DNA from: Hetaerina americana
Taxonomy: Eukaryota > Arthropoda > Insecta > Odonata > Calopterygidae
Direction of reading: 5' to 3'
DNA: 64,000 nt
Assembly: GCA_022747635.1 (NCBI GenBank)
Contig: JAKTNV010000027.1
Location: forward strand, 3,482,501-3,546,500
The notes beneath the pieces are model-generated. The model worked only from the letters and a program-made list of their open reading frames with translations, was not told where the DNA came from and ran no database searches. The position numbers and the translations under genes are program-made. This document shows, in pieces, positions 26,353-36,083 of this stretch (the first letter of the stretch is position 1; each line of letters begins with the position of its first letter).

Positions 26353-27031
26353 GTGTGTTGGAGGAGGAGGGTGGGGGTGTATCTTAGCTGGCTCCCGGCC
26401 ACTCCCCCTGACTGCTCGTGTCCCCTGGAACAACTCTGCCAACTAATCGTTTTGAATGTTCACGCCCCAACTCACCCTCACGCCGACCGTTGAAATGGAT
26501 GCGCGGATCCCGATTGTGGTTTTTAATGCCCGCTCTTCTGATCGAGGTCCTCGCGTATGTTGTGCGTTGTCAGCAGTTGCAATTATTATCGCCTGTCGTC
26601 GGTGTGCTTCGAGTGGCGATCAACGAAAGTTCTCTCGAGGACTTCCACGTAGTGTGGATCCGCACTACGGAAACATCATCACCAGTATTTCCACCCTAGG
26701 ATTGGTTGACTGCAGCCCTCCATTCTACTCTAATTCATGCCAAATCCCTCAATCCCTGATACCCTCTCTGTTTCATCCCTCCGTCACTGTCAGTGGCCTC
26801 ATGGGAAGTCCTTTCTTCCCGCTATCTCTTCAAAGCATTTCGTTACTATTCGCCGAATATGCCCCAGAAGACTTTCCTGAATGCTTCTTCGCGTGGAAGT
26901 ATTCCTCTTATTTTGATGTCTGTATGACTGTGAACATATTAGTTCCAAATGATGGCAAAGAATGAGAACGCTCAAACGACCAGGCCCGACTCATATTTAA
27001 CTTATTCGTACTGTTTGGTAATCTGATAATA
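25534..27031. other. No gene recognised; CpG-rich segment, TATA motif and GT microsatellite
   Basis: About 25740-26250 is CpG-rich with overlapping frames on both strands. A (GT)n tract with a degenerate tail lies at 26322-26360. Two overlapping plus-strand frames at 26418-26965 have no family resemblance. Confidence 0.5.
26292..26299 (+). promoter_or_regulatory. Candidate TATA box downstream of a CpG-rich block
   Basis: TATAAAAG is a strong TATA consensus. It sits at the 3' edge of a CpG-rich block, about 25-30 bp before CCAGATACACTC, the expected start-site position. No exon is identifiable downstream. Confidence 0.25.
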
Positions 27032-27596
27032 CATGGGTTGTATTGAAGTTATCGGAAAAATAGATTTATTTCAGACGTTGCCACAATGCTTCAATATTCT
27101 TCAAAATACATCCCTTGAGCGTCGACATACTTTTGCCAGAGCGGCTTCTCCACGACTTGAAGGTTCCCTGGTAGGCGGAAGACTTATACGACCCTGCCTG
27201 CTGTTAAGGGTACTACGCGTGCAATCGTTTTTGAAGGCACTTAGGGTGGTGTCGTTTGAGGGAGGCAGGATTACACTTTTGGGAATAGCAAAATTCCTGC
27301 TGGTGCCAAGTCGGGACTGTAAGGGGGTTGGGGAATTGTTGTGATGCCATTGCAGAAGGGCTTAGCAAGCAGACACACTCGAATCTGCTCTTAGTTGTCC
27401 GTACAAAGACCTTCGGGACGAGTTTGGCCCAGATTTTTCGAATCACCAAATTTTCAGTGATAATGGTTAACAATTTCATTTCATTAATGCCAATATGACC
27501 TGCCATCATGCGCACGATTAACCAACCGGTCTGAATTCAGCATTTCACGTACTCATAAGGAAAAAATTGCTACCGATACTTTTTATGCAAACATTG
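27032..27596 (-). mobile_element. Deleted mariner lineage 3, copy b (both ends present)
   Basis: The ends are CATGGGTTGTATTGAAGTTA (left) and, inward from the right, CAATGTTTGCATAAAAAGTA. They are flanked by TA at 27030-27031 and 27597-27598. On the minus strand the frame gives MMAGHIGINEM, LLTIITENLVIRKIWAKLVP (the helix-turn-helix and WVPHEL-like linker), then CLLSPSAMASQQFPNP and SLKRHHPKCLQKRLHA-like sequence from the far C-terminal part. The catalytic core with the first two Asp residues is absent. Length 565 bp. Confidence 0.85.
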
Positions 27597-29810
27597 TATA
27601 ATATACAATGTATATTTTTATGCATTTGCCGTAGAAGATGCCAGCCAATGCCTACAGTTTCGTGTTTGATAGCCCCGCTTGATCATCCGCCAATATGCCT
27701 GAATCAATTAACCCTAAAATTACTTTCATTTTTAAGCCTTATTGTAATATAACACTTGAGGAGTGTTTTGCAATTAGACCTTGGTTTTGGTTTTACAGCG
27801 TGGCATTGTCACTCCACCTTTGAATGGGAACAATTTGATTGTAATTGAGAGTATTCAGAGTTAAATTATTCATGTGACTGGATTTTAAAACCGATTCCGT
27901 TAAAAGTTGTGATAATGTTGCTTAAGAACTAAAATGTTACTCCAAATCCCTCGTTCTGGTGCGTCGCATCATTCCGACGCCATGATGCAAAGGGTGCAGG
28001 GCCGTTGAAGTCTCTCCAAGTCATCCCCGCGTTGGCCCGCATGCTGTACACGTTTCGGTTTGCTCTGTTCACCTCAGTTTTGGTTAGGTCTACTGTACAG
28101 ACTTCAGTTCCTACCACAGTGTCTACAGTTCTCTCATTTCTAAAGTAGCATAGCTGTAGGAATCTTGTTAGTGTTAACTGTTAAGCGTTACAATACACAT
28201 TCGTTTATATTAAGTTGTCGAAGTTTCCAAAGAAGTTAGGCCTGAGCCGAATATTTACGCGGCACGACTACGCTGAGTCTTATCGATTCCCAATGGATGA
28301 AATACCTCCTGCGGGCGCATACGAAGCGGATGTTTCCAATGATGATCCGTAATTTATGCTTAATATTTAATTCAATTAACTGTATCCTACTTTCTCGGGA
28401 TTACATTTTGGTTTTGTTAACAGGAAGCACATCAAAAGAAAGGCCTCTGAACCGTAAGCCCATCCATTAATCCTACATTTTGTCTTTCCCCTTTGAACTG
28501 TCGTAAACCTAGGTTATTGTAAGCGAGAGACAGAATATTGAGGACACATTTAGAAAATTACCATTTTATAAAGAAAGAACAGTAATACTTCAACTATGTC
28601 CTTTATTAGCAATTATTTTAGGTGTGAACCAATGATATTTTCAGTGTGTATTCATGAGGCACTTCGAAAGGAAATATCTCACTTTCTGAAAACGCCGAGT
28701 GATTTGACTGGATCTTGTCATGACTTTACCTTCCCTTGATTTTGTATCCTTGTCTATTATTCTGGGAATCTTAATTAGTAAAATGTAGAGGGGCATTTTG
28801 GGTGGTGGCTGTTAGAATGTGGGCGATGCATACATCAGTCAATGCTTCATGCCCTATACATTTTCAGAAGAGTTGGAATTAGGATAGCAATTTTTTCGCA
28901 ATGTTAAATTTTTGGTGAATATACGCGCGTGATTATTGTTACGTAAAGTGGTCGATAATTTCTTGTCATATAAGTCCCAGTCAACAGTTTGCCGTCATTT
29001 TTTTGATATTTCCGTGTAACTGCGTGTCAACGTTGAAATTTTAAATATGAAGAAGCTACCAAATTTATTTTAAGTTAATATTCTACTTTCCAAAATAACA
29101 TAAAACCATTCTTATTGAGATTATAATTGAATGACTGGGCATTGCATGGGATTGCAATGCAACAGTTTCATATTGTTGAAATCATTCGCCTTGACAGGGA
29201 TACTTGCATTTTCGAATGAGGCAGAGGGTGGACATGTTTAGTAACTTAAATGTTTTAAATTGCGATAGAAAATAATTTTTCCTGAAAAGTGGTTTAATGT
29301 GAAGTTGGTTTTCATGTGTAGCGTTTAGTCTCGTGTTGCGTGGGGCTTCGTGACTTCATTTTTAGTGCCGTGTTAGTTCGCCACTGTTTGGTTCCAGGCC
29401 CTTCATATTTCTAGCGCCAATAATGATAAATGCATGATACATGCATACGCATTAATTTAAGAAAATATTCACATCACAAGAAATGTAACGGTATTAGAGA
29501 TAAAGTAAAATCCTAGACACGCACGCACAAGTCTAAAGAAGACAATGATTCAATGGCGATTGTGTAGTTATTCCCAATTTTCTTTATAATTTTTTACCGC
29601 CCGGATCGTTAAGTAAAAATGTATGTTCTTTGTGTCTGTAGGATCTTTTGGTGATTTCATCCCGACTCCCTGTTGCTCGCGTTTGAGCCCTCGGGAGACT
29701 ATTGCCTCTCGGGAATCTGTCCAATCCTCCGACGCAAAACGGAAAGACACGGGGCATTAATAATTTCCTCCGGTTTCGACTTATCTTCGCGAGCGTCGGG
29801 GAATCGTCGG
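27597..29810. other. No gene recognised
   Basis: AT-rich unique sequence. I see no coding exon, repeat end or structured element. Confidence 0.55.
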
Positions 29811-30170
29811 CTTTACCTTCGCCCTTCCCCGAGAGAAGGGGAGGAAAGGGGGAAGGAGGGGAGGGGTGGGTAGGGGAGGGGTGGGGGAGGGAAGGGGGAG
29901 GTACAAGATGCGACCAAACTGCTCGCGTCCGAATTTTGCACGAAAGTAAATCGTGTCCCCGCGAGAGGGAGGGGGGAGGGGGAATGAGGGGAGGGGGTGG
30001 TTGAGGGTAGGGAAATAGGAGAGAACACATGCGTGGAAGGGGCGAAGACAAAAGAGAGCGTGTAGGGAGGGGAGGTGGCGGGGGGTGACAAGGGAGAGGC
30101 GGTTCGCAAATAGAGGCGGGAGGGAAAGGGTTTGGAGGGGGAGAAGGGGGATGGGGCGCGTATGCCCCTT
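29811..30170. repeat. G-rich low-complexity tract (plus strand)
   Basis: The plus strand is dominated by GGGG, GGGA and GGAG runs, for example around 29838-29905 and 29965-30010. This leaves long Pro/Ser/His-rich frames open on the minus strand, which I regard as compositional. The tract is a strong G-quadruplex candidate. Confidence 0.7.
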
Positions 30171-30595
30171 TGGAAGAGGAGGCGAGATTGATTTGGAGCG
30201 TGGGGTTGTTCACCTTGCGCCCCGCGGTCCATGAAGCGGCCCACTGGCCTCATCCCCTTTCCAGCATAGTGGCGGGACTAGGCCTCTATCGAAAGGCTCC
30301 TAGGAAGAAAAGGGCGCTTTGAATCGCCATTTTCATTTGACTTGCAATATTAGTGCTGTTTCAAATAATAAATGATTTGTGAGGTCATGTTCATGTATAG
30401 TACTTTCTGATTGCTCTGTGTGTCAATATAACCAGTTGATATGCATGAGAGATATTTGAGGCCGATACTTTGTGGAATTCCATTATGGAGAGCGAGGAAG
30501 AATCAAGTAATTTGATTGTGTTTCCACGAGACAGAATTTTATTATCCACTTGTTTCACTGCACTGTAACATCATCGGGTATCTGGTGCAATCAAG

Positions 30596-30905
30596 TCGGG
30601 ATGGTGCGTTGGCTAACGTACTGGCTTCCCAACGTGAGGGCACGGGTTCGAATCCCCGAGGCGGCAGGTATTTTTCAGTTGTGTCCCAATCCCTACTTGA
30701 GGTGCTTTGTGGAGGGCACTTTGAGTGAGTTCGACGTCCGTCGGATGTGACGTCAAACTGTGTTACCCCTTGGTGTCTTTCGAAAAGAGTAGGCTTATGC
30801 CGACTCCGGGTTTCTCTCCACGCTTCCTCCTTTCCCATCGACCTCTAATGGCGCGAATGACCTCAGCTGTCGGTCGCCTCCCTTCAATACGACTACTGCA
30901 AATAC
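30596..30905 (+). mobile_element. tRNA-derived SINE, copy 3 (best preserved)
   Basis: The head spans about 30598-30668. Box A-like TGGCTAACGTACTGG lies at 30610-30624 and a perfect box B GGTTCGAATCC at 30645-30655. The body follows: CAGTTGTGTCCCAATCCCTA, a GGTGCTTTGTGGAGGGCACT block, GACGTCCGTCGG, CCCCTTGGTGTCTTTCG, AAGAGTAGGCTTATGCCGAC, ATGGCGCGAATGACCTCAGC. It ends near CTACTGCAAATACG. With both internal Pol III boxes present, this copy is the most likely of the three to be transcribed. Confidence 0.85.
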
Positions 30906-31290
30906 GATTAGGATGCTACAGTGCAGTCGTTTGAAAGTTATTTGATTCCTCCAAGTTCATTACCTGGGAATATGTTAATCGCGTGCTTCCATTGCGTCCA
31001 TTTAATGCCGAAGTTATTGGGAATGGAGTACCTGGGGGAAATGGAAATTTATATTTGTATAAGTATGAAGTGTTTATGAGGAAATTATTTTAAGGGTACG
31101 ACATTTTTTGTGTGCACGAATCATTCACCCTACGGCGCATAAAATGCCAATTTATAAAAATCCCCTGGAGCGTGTGTGATTCCACAACGGGCATGCAAAA
31201 TCAAAATAACACACTAGGCTCAGACGCATGGTTAACCATGGATATGACCGATTTTTTTCAGCTTTTGCGTGATGGCGAATTCGTTTAAGT

Positions 31291-31450
31291 GGTCGTGGTG
31301 GCATTCCAGTGGGGAGAGCGCCGGACGTCCCACCGAAGCACCCAGGGTTCAATGGCGAGTGATACGGCGGTGGCTTGGAGGTTACCAGTTAGGTAGATAG
31401 GTGGATAGATAGATAGAGGTCTTTATTTGGGCGAAATTGAGACCTAATGG
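31291..31450 (+). mobile_element. Second SINE-like element: tRNA-like head and GATA-tract end
   Basis: GTGGCATTCCAGTGGGGAGAG followed by CGCCGGACGTCCCACCGAAG resembles a tRNA D-arm and anticodon arm. CCAGGGTTCAATGG 25 bases later resembles box B. Then come TAGATAGGTGGATAGATAGA and GAGGTCTTTATTTGGGCGAA. The last block recurs at 52713-52757 (GATAGATAGATAGACAGAGG, TTTTTATTCGGGCGAA), inside a LINE fragment, so this is a separate dispersed repeat. Confidence 0.5.
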
Positions 31451-31589
31451 TTTAGCCCATCCTTTAGCTTCCATTTAGCCCATCGTCCTATGCATGCTAT
31501 ATCAGGCATAAAATTTATAATTACATATATACATGCACCTAAATAAATTTAGACAGACACACATTCATTATGCACAGATTTGCACATCG

Positions 31590-31591
<2 letters not shown>

Positions 31592-31650
<59 letters not shown>
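31592..31650. repeat. (TA)n microsatellite
   Basis: About 29 uninterrupted TA units between unique sequence and the PLE-tail-like segment at 31651. Confidence 0.95.
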
Positions 31651-31652
<2 letters not shown>

Positions 31653-31659
31653 CTGAATA

Positions 31660-31740
31660 TATACTTTCTGAAGGCGACAGCCAAGCTGTCGAAACGTCAA
31701 ATAACATATTGTGAGTGTCCTTTCTTTGTCTTTTATATTC
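31660..31740 (+). mobile_element. PLE-tail-like segment with CTGA-stem-GAAAC signature
   Basis: CTGAAGG at 31668 is followed by C, then GACAG (31676-31680), loop CCAAG, CTGTC (31686-31690), then GAAACGTC (31691-31698). The five-base stem is perfect. The arrangement is that of the hammerhead-like motif of Penelope-like element tails. The last base of the CTGANGA box is G instead of A, and one extra base precedes the stem, so it is not a canonical ribozyme core. It is bounded by TA arrays on both sides. Confidence 0.45.
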
Positions 31741-31785
31741 TAAAAATCTACATCTGTTTTTATATATATATATATATTTTTTTTT

Positions 31786-32248
31786 AAGGTCATCTACCGG
31801 TTAAGGTAGGTTTTTGGATGGACACAACTAACCACCAAACAGATATTTTATTACTCCTAACAAAACACAAAATCCATCATCCTACTCTATATCAGGTCCC
31901 TCTTCATCTCTGAGTACTTTCTTCCTCCCTTCATCCCGTCCAACATCCCTATCCTGTTCCTTCCCTTTCCTCTTTTGCCCAACATTCTACCCTCTATCAC
32001 AGTCTTCAACATCCCACTGCCGGTCAACACCCCCTTCATCCACTTTTCCTGCCTCCATAGGATTGCTCCCAACAAACCCCTCTCTTCGCCCACCATACCA
32101 AGTACTTCCTCATTTGTTTTCTTCTCTGTCCATTTCACCTTCTCCATTCTTCTCCACACCCACATTTCAAAAGCCTCCAGTCTACGTCTATCCTCCTGCT
32201 TCAATGACCACGTTTCCGCGCCATACATAGCTACGCTCCATATCAAAG

Positions 32249-32250
<2 letters not shown>
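31786..32250 (-). mobile_element. RTE-type LINE, 5'-truncated copy (very similar to the one at 45241)
   Basis: The last about 120 codons and the 3' end of the element are present: [40 protein letters not shown], then SGMLKTVIEGRMLGKRGKG and YSEMKRDLI before the stop at 31887. Only scattered differences separate it from the copy at 45241-45690, so the two derive from a recent common source. It is truncated at about 32250, where a (TA)n array begins. Its 3' end meets T-rich and TA-rich sequence. Confidence 0.9.

Positions 32251-32332
<82 letters not shown>
32249..32332. repeat. (TA)n microsatellite
   Basis: About 41 TA units joining the 5' truncation point of the RTE copy to the short spacer before the intact mariner. 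Confidence 0.95.
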
Positions 32333-32335
<3 letters not shown>

Positions 32336-32353
32336 TCCATATATACGTACATA

Positions 32354-33683
32354 CTACCTTGATCAAAAAGTTCCCGGAATAACCACCGTGTGGCGCTCCC
32401 ATCGTTCCGATTTGAGTTCTGTTTTTTTTGTTAAATTGGTACATCTGTTGTTGATATTCCCTTTAAATCTTAGTGTCATAACTTGACATTTGCAAATGTT
32501 ACGTAGCCAAGAGTACATCTATCTGTGTGTGTTGGCGATTTTTTACAATTGCAGAAATGGATTTAAATTTGCAACAACGAACTTGTATTAAATTTTGCGT
32601 AAAAAACGGATTTAGTGGCGCACGGACGTTGGAAATGTTGGAAAAGTGTTTCGGCAACGATTCTCTAAAAAAAACGGTCGTTTACCAGTGGCACGAGCGG
32701 TTCAGAAGTGGTCGTGAGTCAATCGAAGATGATGAACGCAGTGGCAGACCATCGACATCGAAAGTCGGTGAAAAAATTGATAAAGTAAAAGAAATGTTGG
32801 TCAATAACCGCAAATTAACCATCAGAGAAATAGCGGAGGACTTGAACATTGCCTATGGATCCGCCCAAGACATTGTGGTTAATGATTTGGGTTTCCGTCG
32901 TGTAGCAGTAAAGTTGGTGCCAAAAGACCTCAATTTCATGCAAAAAAGAGACCGTGTTGACGTCGCAAAAGACATGATTTGCGAGGCTGAATCCGATCCC
33001 ACATTCATCAAAAGTATCATTACTGGAGACGAGACGTGGGTTTATGAGTACGACACGCAATCCAGACATCAGGCAAGTGAATGGCGTTCACCAAATGAGC
33101 CGAGACCAAAAAAACCACGTCGTTTTCAGTCAAAAAAGAAGGCAATGCTGACGGTTTTCATGGATTACAACGGTGTAGTGCATCATGAATTTTTGCCAGA
33201 AGGCCAGACAGTAAACAAAGAGTATTATTTGGGCGTTATGAGACGTTTGCGTGAAGCAATTCGCCGAAAGAGACCAGAAATGTGGGCAGAAAACTCGTGG
33301 ATTTTGCACCATGATAACGCACCGTCGCACAGTGCTATCATTATTCGTAATTTTTTGACGAAAAATGCAACAAATACCATCCAACAGCCACCGAATTCAC
33401 CTGATTTGGCTCCCTGTGACTTCTTTCTGTTCAATCGAGTTAAAAAACCATTACGGGGAACGCGTTTTAGCAGCCGAGAGGAAGGAATGGAAAAATCGCA
33501 GGAAGCACTGATGGACATACCGAAAACCGAATATAAAAAATGTTTCGAGGATTGGATCAAGCGCTGGCATAAGTGTGTTGCAGTCGATGGGGATTACTTT
33601 GAAGGGGACAATATAGATTTAGATGAATAAACTTGTATTTTTAATTTTCTGAATAAATTCCGGGAAATTTTTGATCAAGGTAG
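32354..33683 (+). mobile_element. Complete mariner transposon (DD34D)
   Basis: The left terminal repeat begins CTACCTTGATCAAAAAGTTC; the right, read inward, begins CTACCTTGATCAAAAATTTC. They differ at one position over about 27 bases. TA dinucleotides flank the element (32352-32353 and 33684-33685), as expected for Tc1/mariner target duplication. At 1330 bp it has the usual mariner size, with a single open reading frame between short untranslated ends. It lies just past a TA array and an RTE fragment. The near-identical repeats and open frame indicate a young insertion. Confidence 0.95.
32557..33630 (+). CDS. Mariner transposase, apparently intact (357 aa)
   Basis: This enzyme excises and inserts the element at TA sites by cut-and-paste, acting in the nucleus on the terminal repeats. 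I chose the ATG at 32557: the product then begins MDLNLQQRTCIKFCVKNGFS, the normal mariner N-terminus, whereas an upstream in-frame ATG would add ten non-conserved residues. Residues about 1-110 hold the two helix-turn-helix units, including RSGRPST (61-67). KLVPKDL (119-125) matches the WVPHEL linker. The catalytic residues are D158 (in TGDETW), D253 (in HHDNAPSH) and D288 (in SPDLAPCD), with 34 residues between the last two, which defines DD34D mariners. The C-terminus KRWHKCVAVDGDYFEGD is typical. Full family length, no frameshift or stop. Activity cannot be judged from sequence, but no key residue is missing. Confidence 0.95.
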   Translation: MDLNLQQRTCIKFCVKNGFSGARTLEMLEKCFGNDSLKKTVVYQWHERFRSGRESIEDDERSGRPSTSKVGEKIDKVKEMLVNNRKLTIREIAEDLNIAYGSAQDIVVNDLGFRRVAVKLVPKDLNFMQKRDRVDVAKDMICEAESDPTFIKSIITGDETWVYEYDTQSRHQASEWRSPNEPRPKKPRRFQSKKKAMLTVFMDYNGVVHHEFLPEGQTVNKEYYLGVMRRLREAIRRKRPEMWAENSWILHHDNAPSHSAIIIRNFLTKNATNTIQQPPNSPDLAPCDFFLFNRVKKPLRGTRFSSREEGMEKSQEALMDIPKTEYKKCFEDWIKRWHKCVAVDGDYFEGDNIDLDE

Positions 33684-33685
33684 TA

Positions 33686-34511
33686 TATACATTAAGTATA
33701 CACTGAAGCATACACACCTACTCAAAGTAAATGACAGTGAAGATAGAGAATAATAAAATAGGGAACGCCTAAGCAAAGAATGAGGTTTGTGGGAAACGCT
33801 ATGGAGAGCGTAGTTAAGACAGAGGATTGATAACCGCTTGACACTAGGATTGTTCATTGGGTAATCACACGAAAGCAATTTTTACAGAATTGAATCTGTT
33901 CTCTGATGAGTGAGGGCAATGAAACGACCATGCTCTCCCTCCTCCTTCATCTTTCCTATTCCCTTCGATTCCTGCGAATCATGGCCTCAAATGCATGGTT
34001 TCACTGAGTGACAAGTTTCGCTCGTTCTTTCACGTGCAATTACCATTAATAATTTTAATGAAAATTATGAGACATATCAACAGTGCTCTACGTATTTTGA
34101 TTGCATTCATTTTCGAAATAGAGAAGGTGTTTTCTTTGGCGATTCTATCCAATGGCAGCTGCCTTAATGTTGGCGAATGCAAAAAGGGCCTCGCGCTGTC
34201 GTCCGCGCATTCGCTCACTCGACTCGTGCGGGAGGCGTGCCCCGATGTCGTGGAATGGGCCGAGGGTCTCTTTGCTTAACATCGAAGCGAACCCAGACCT
34301 TTTCAGTGGAGAGCCGGGCCTTTTTCTAGTACCTGAATTATTGAATCGAGGACAATTTTAAATTATTTCGGAGCAATCATACACTCCAATGATAACCCTT
34401 AGAAACCCTTTTCTATCCTCTCTAACTTTAGCTCTATTACTTTGAAACTCCTCATCGATTCACCCTCAAGCCATCTAGTCTACTGTAAGCTATCCTAAAG
34501 GCGACCCTGTG
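33686..34511. other. No gene recognised
   Basis: Unique sequence between the intact mariner and a deleted mariner. Short frames on both strands near 33995-34361 have no family resemblance. Confidence 0.5.
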
Positions 34512-35146
34512 TAAGCGTTATATAAGAAGTATCATTAATAATTTTTTTCTAATCTGTGTGCGTCAAGTGTTGAAATCAGACCGTCTTTTAAGTGTGTGCA
34601 TGATCGCAGATCGCCATTGATAAAATAACAGTGCACACCATTATATCACTGAAAATTTGGCGATGCAAAAAATCTTAGCTAGGCTCGTCCTCCCGAAGAT
34701 CTTCGGACGAACGATCAACACAGCTGACTCGAGAATGTCTACATGCGAAGACCTACAGCGGCATCACTGTGATGCCCCAACCCCCTTGGAGTCTCTACTT
34801 GTAAACAGCAGACTATTATTCCTATTCCTATGAAAGTGAAATCCTCATTATTGGATAAATTTTTTACTGCATCCTAAGGTGCAATTTTTTGTCTGTTAAT
34901 AGTATTTGCATTTACATGCGTGTAAGTTGAAAGGGTTTTTGCATGAATTTATACGCCACTGTGGGTGTAGGTTTGCATGGATGTGTTTATTTTGCGTGTG
35001 GTTCTGTTCACTTTGACGGGTGGTGACCTAGCATCCCCAACCGTTTGCCCTTGCGGCAGCTTTCGGGGCTTTATGTGGATGATGTAGTATCTGAAATAAA
35101 TCTATTTTTCCGAAACTTTTGCCTATACTGTATATACAAACTGTGA
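34512..35146 (+). mobile_element. Deleted mariner lineage 3, copy c, interrupted by a LINE tail
   Basis: The 5' part (34512 to about 34878) matches the copy at 51608: GTGCATGATCGCAGATCG, ACTGAAAATTTGGCGATGC, a GAAGACCTACAGCGGCATC block, CAGACTATTATTCCTATTCC. At about 34880-35087 a copy of the TAGATG-tail family is inserted, and TATCTGAAATAAATCTATTT with the degraded terminal repeat resumes at 35088. The part corresponding to 51960-52125 is also missing. Ends are degraded and approximate. Confidence 0.75.
34880..35087 (+). mobile_element. LINE/SINE 3' tail family copy
   Basis: GGTGGTGACCTAGCATCCCC, CCCTTGCGGCAGC and GGGGCTTTATGTGGATGATGTAG match the segment ending at 2788 in the same order. 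It sits inside the deleted mariner, so it inserted later or was joined by a deletion. Confidence 0.65.
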
Positions 35147-35777
35147 ATTAGTAAGCATTCAAGGATAGCTATCTCGATCGTCTTGTGCCGTCTGTAATAT
35201 CCGTATTCAGAGTTTAATCGCCGCAGTGGGTCATCCCTTTCGGCCGTAAGTGCTCCCTCGGGTGAGCACGCCCGCATTCGTGATTAAGTCCTTTTCACGT
35301 GCATGTTTATTTTTAATCTCGCGGAAGCTCAAGCGGGCGTGGAAATATTTCCCTTGGCGCCGCACCCGGCCAACGACTCGCTCCTCCCCGAAGAGGAGGC
35401 AAGTGCTCTCGGGCCGGAGGCGTTTTTATTTTTGCGAATATTTTACGCATTTGAGGATCGCTTCGGCTTTTAATCACGACAGTCGAGCGCGACACGGGTC
35501 TTCTTCGATCGAAGCGGCCTCTTTTCAGTGCACCCGCCTCTGCCATTTCGACCCCTGGCGGTCATCCTGGAGGAGCACCCCTTGTGAGGCGCTCGGTAGA
35601 TGACCTTCGCAATGCAGCGTCAGTGGTGGACGACAAGTGTACAACGAGGACAGATTCGCGGTGGTCAACATGGCGTTTATAGTGGACTAAACGGTAAATT
35701 CCGAATAAACTGGAAGTAAATGCATTTGGCGGTAAGTGCATCCAGGGCTGCCCCGCAAAAGGACGACACCACTGGGG
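35147..35777. other. No gene recognised; CpG-rich patch 35300-35620
   Basis: Open frames on both strands in the CpG-rich patch overlap and match no family. Confidence 0.5.
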
Positions 35778-36083
35778 TCGGTTCAAAAAGTTCCCGAACT
35801 TTCTTTGTCACAGTAAGACTTTTATTTGTCACAATATGCAAATTTCACATAGAATCAATGCTCTTTGAAAGAACTCATTACTGCGGATCCGATATTTCGC
35901 TGCACTCCACGAAAACCCCTTCACTTAATATTCCCTAACTAAGCAACGAAACAAGATATTAAAAAAAGTAGTCAAGGGTGGTTATTTGGGAAGATTTCGC
36001 GTGCACAACGCTTCCAAGCGGATTAAAAAATAACCAACTGGAGGCGTACTGTTCAAATAGTTCGGGAACTGTTTGAACTTACT
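35778..36083. mobile_element. Mariner-like MITE, about 0.3 kb
   Basis: The left end is GGTTCAAAAAGTTCCCGAAC and the right, read inward, AGTTCAAACAGTTCCCGAAC: inverted repeats of about 20 bases with two or three differences. The left repeat shares the 14-base run TCAAAAAGTTCCCG with the terminal repeat of the intact mariner at 32354. The interior has no transposase motifs that I can read. It is a plausible non-autonomous relative of that mariner group; exact ends and target duplication are unclear. Confidence 0.65.

Noticed and set aside
29584..30253. Long Pro/Ser-rich minus-strand frames of 146-209 codons
   Set aside because: They are open because the plus strand is G-rich; no domain, no codon pattern, and two phases overlap.
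30598..30668. A functional tRNA gene
   Set aside because: The Pol III boxes are good but the arms do not fold into a full cloverleaf, and the segment continues into the SINE body shared by two other copies.
31533..31787. Tyr/Ile-rich open frames over TA arrays here and at 31887-32444, 44990-45284 and 49803-50149
   Set aside because: They are translations of (TA)n and (CA)n repeats; only the non-repeat parts at 31887-32250 and about 44994-45110 have real (LINE) homology.
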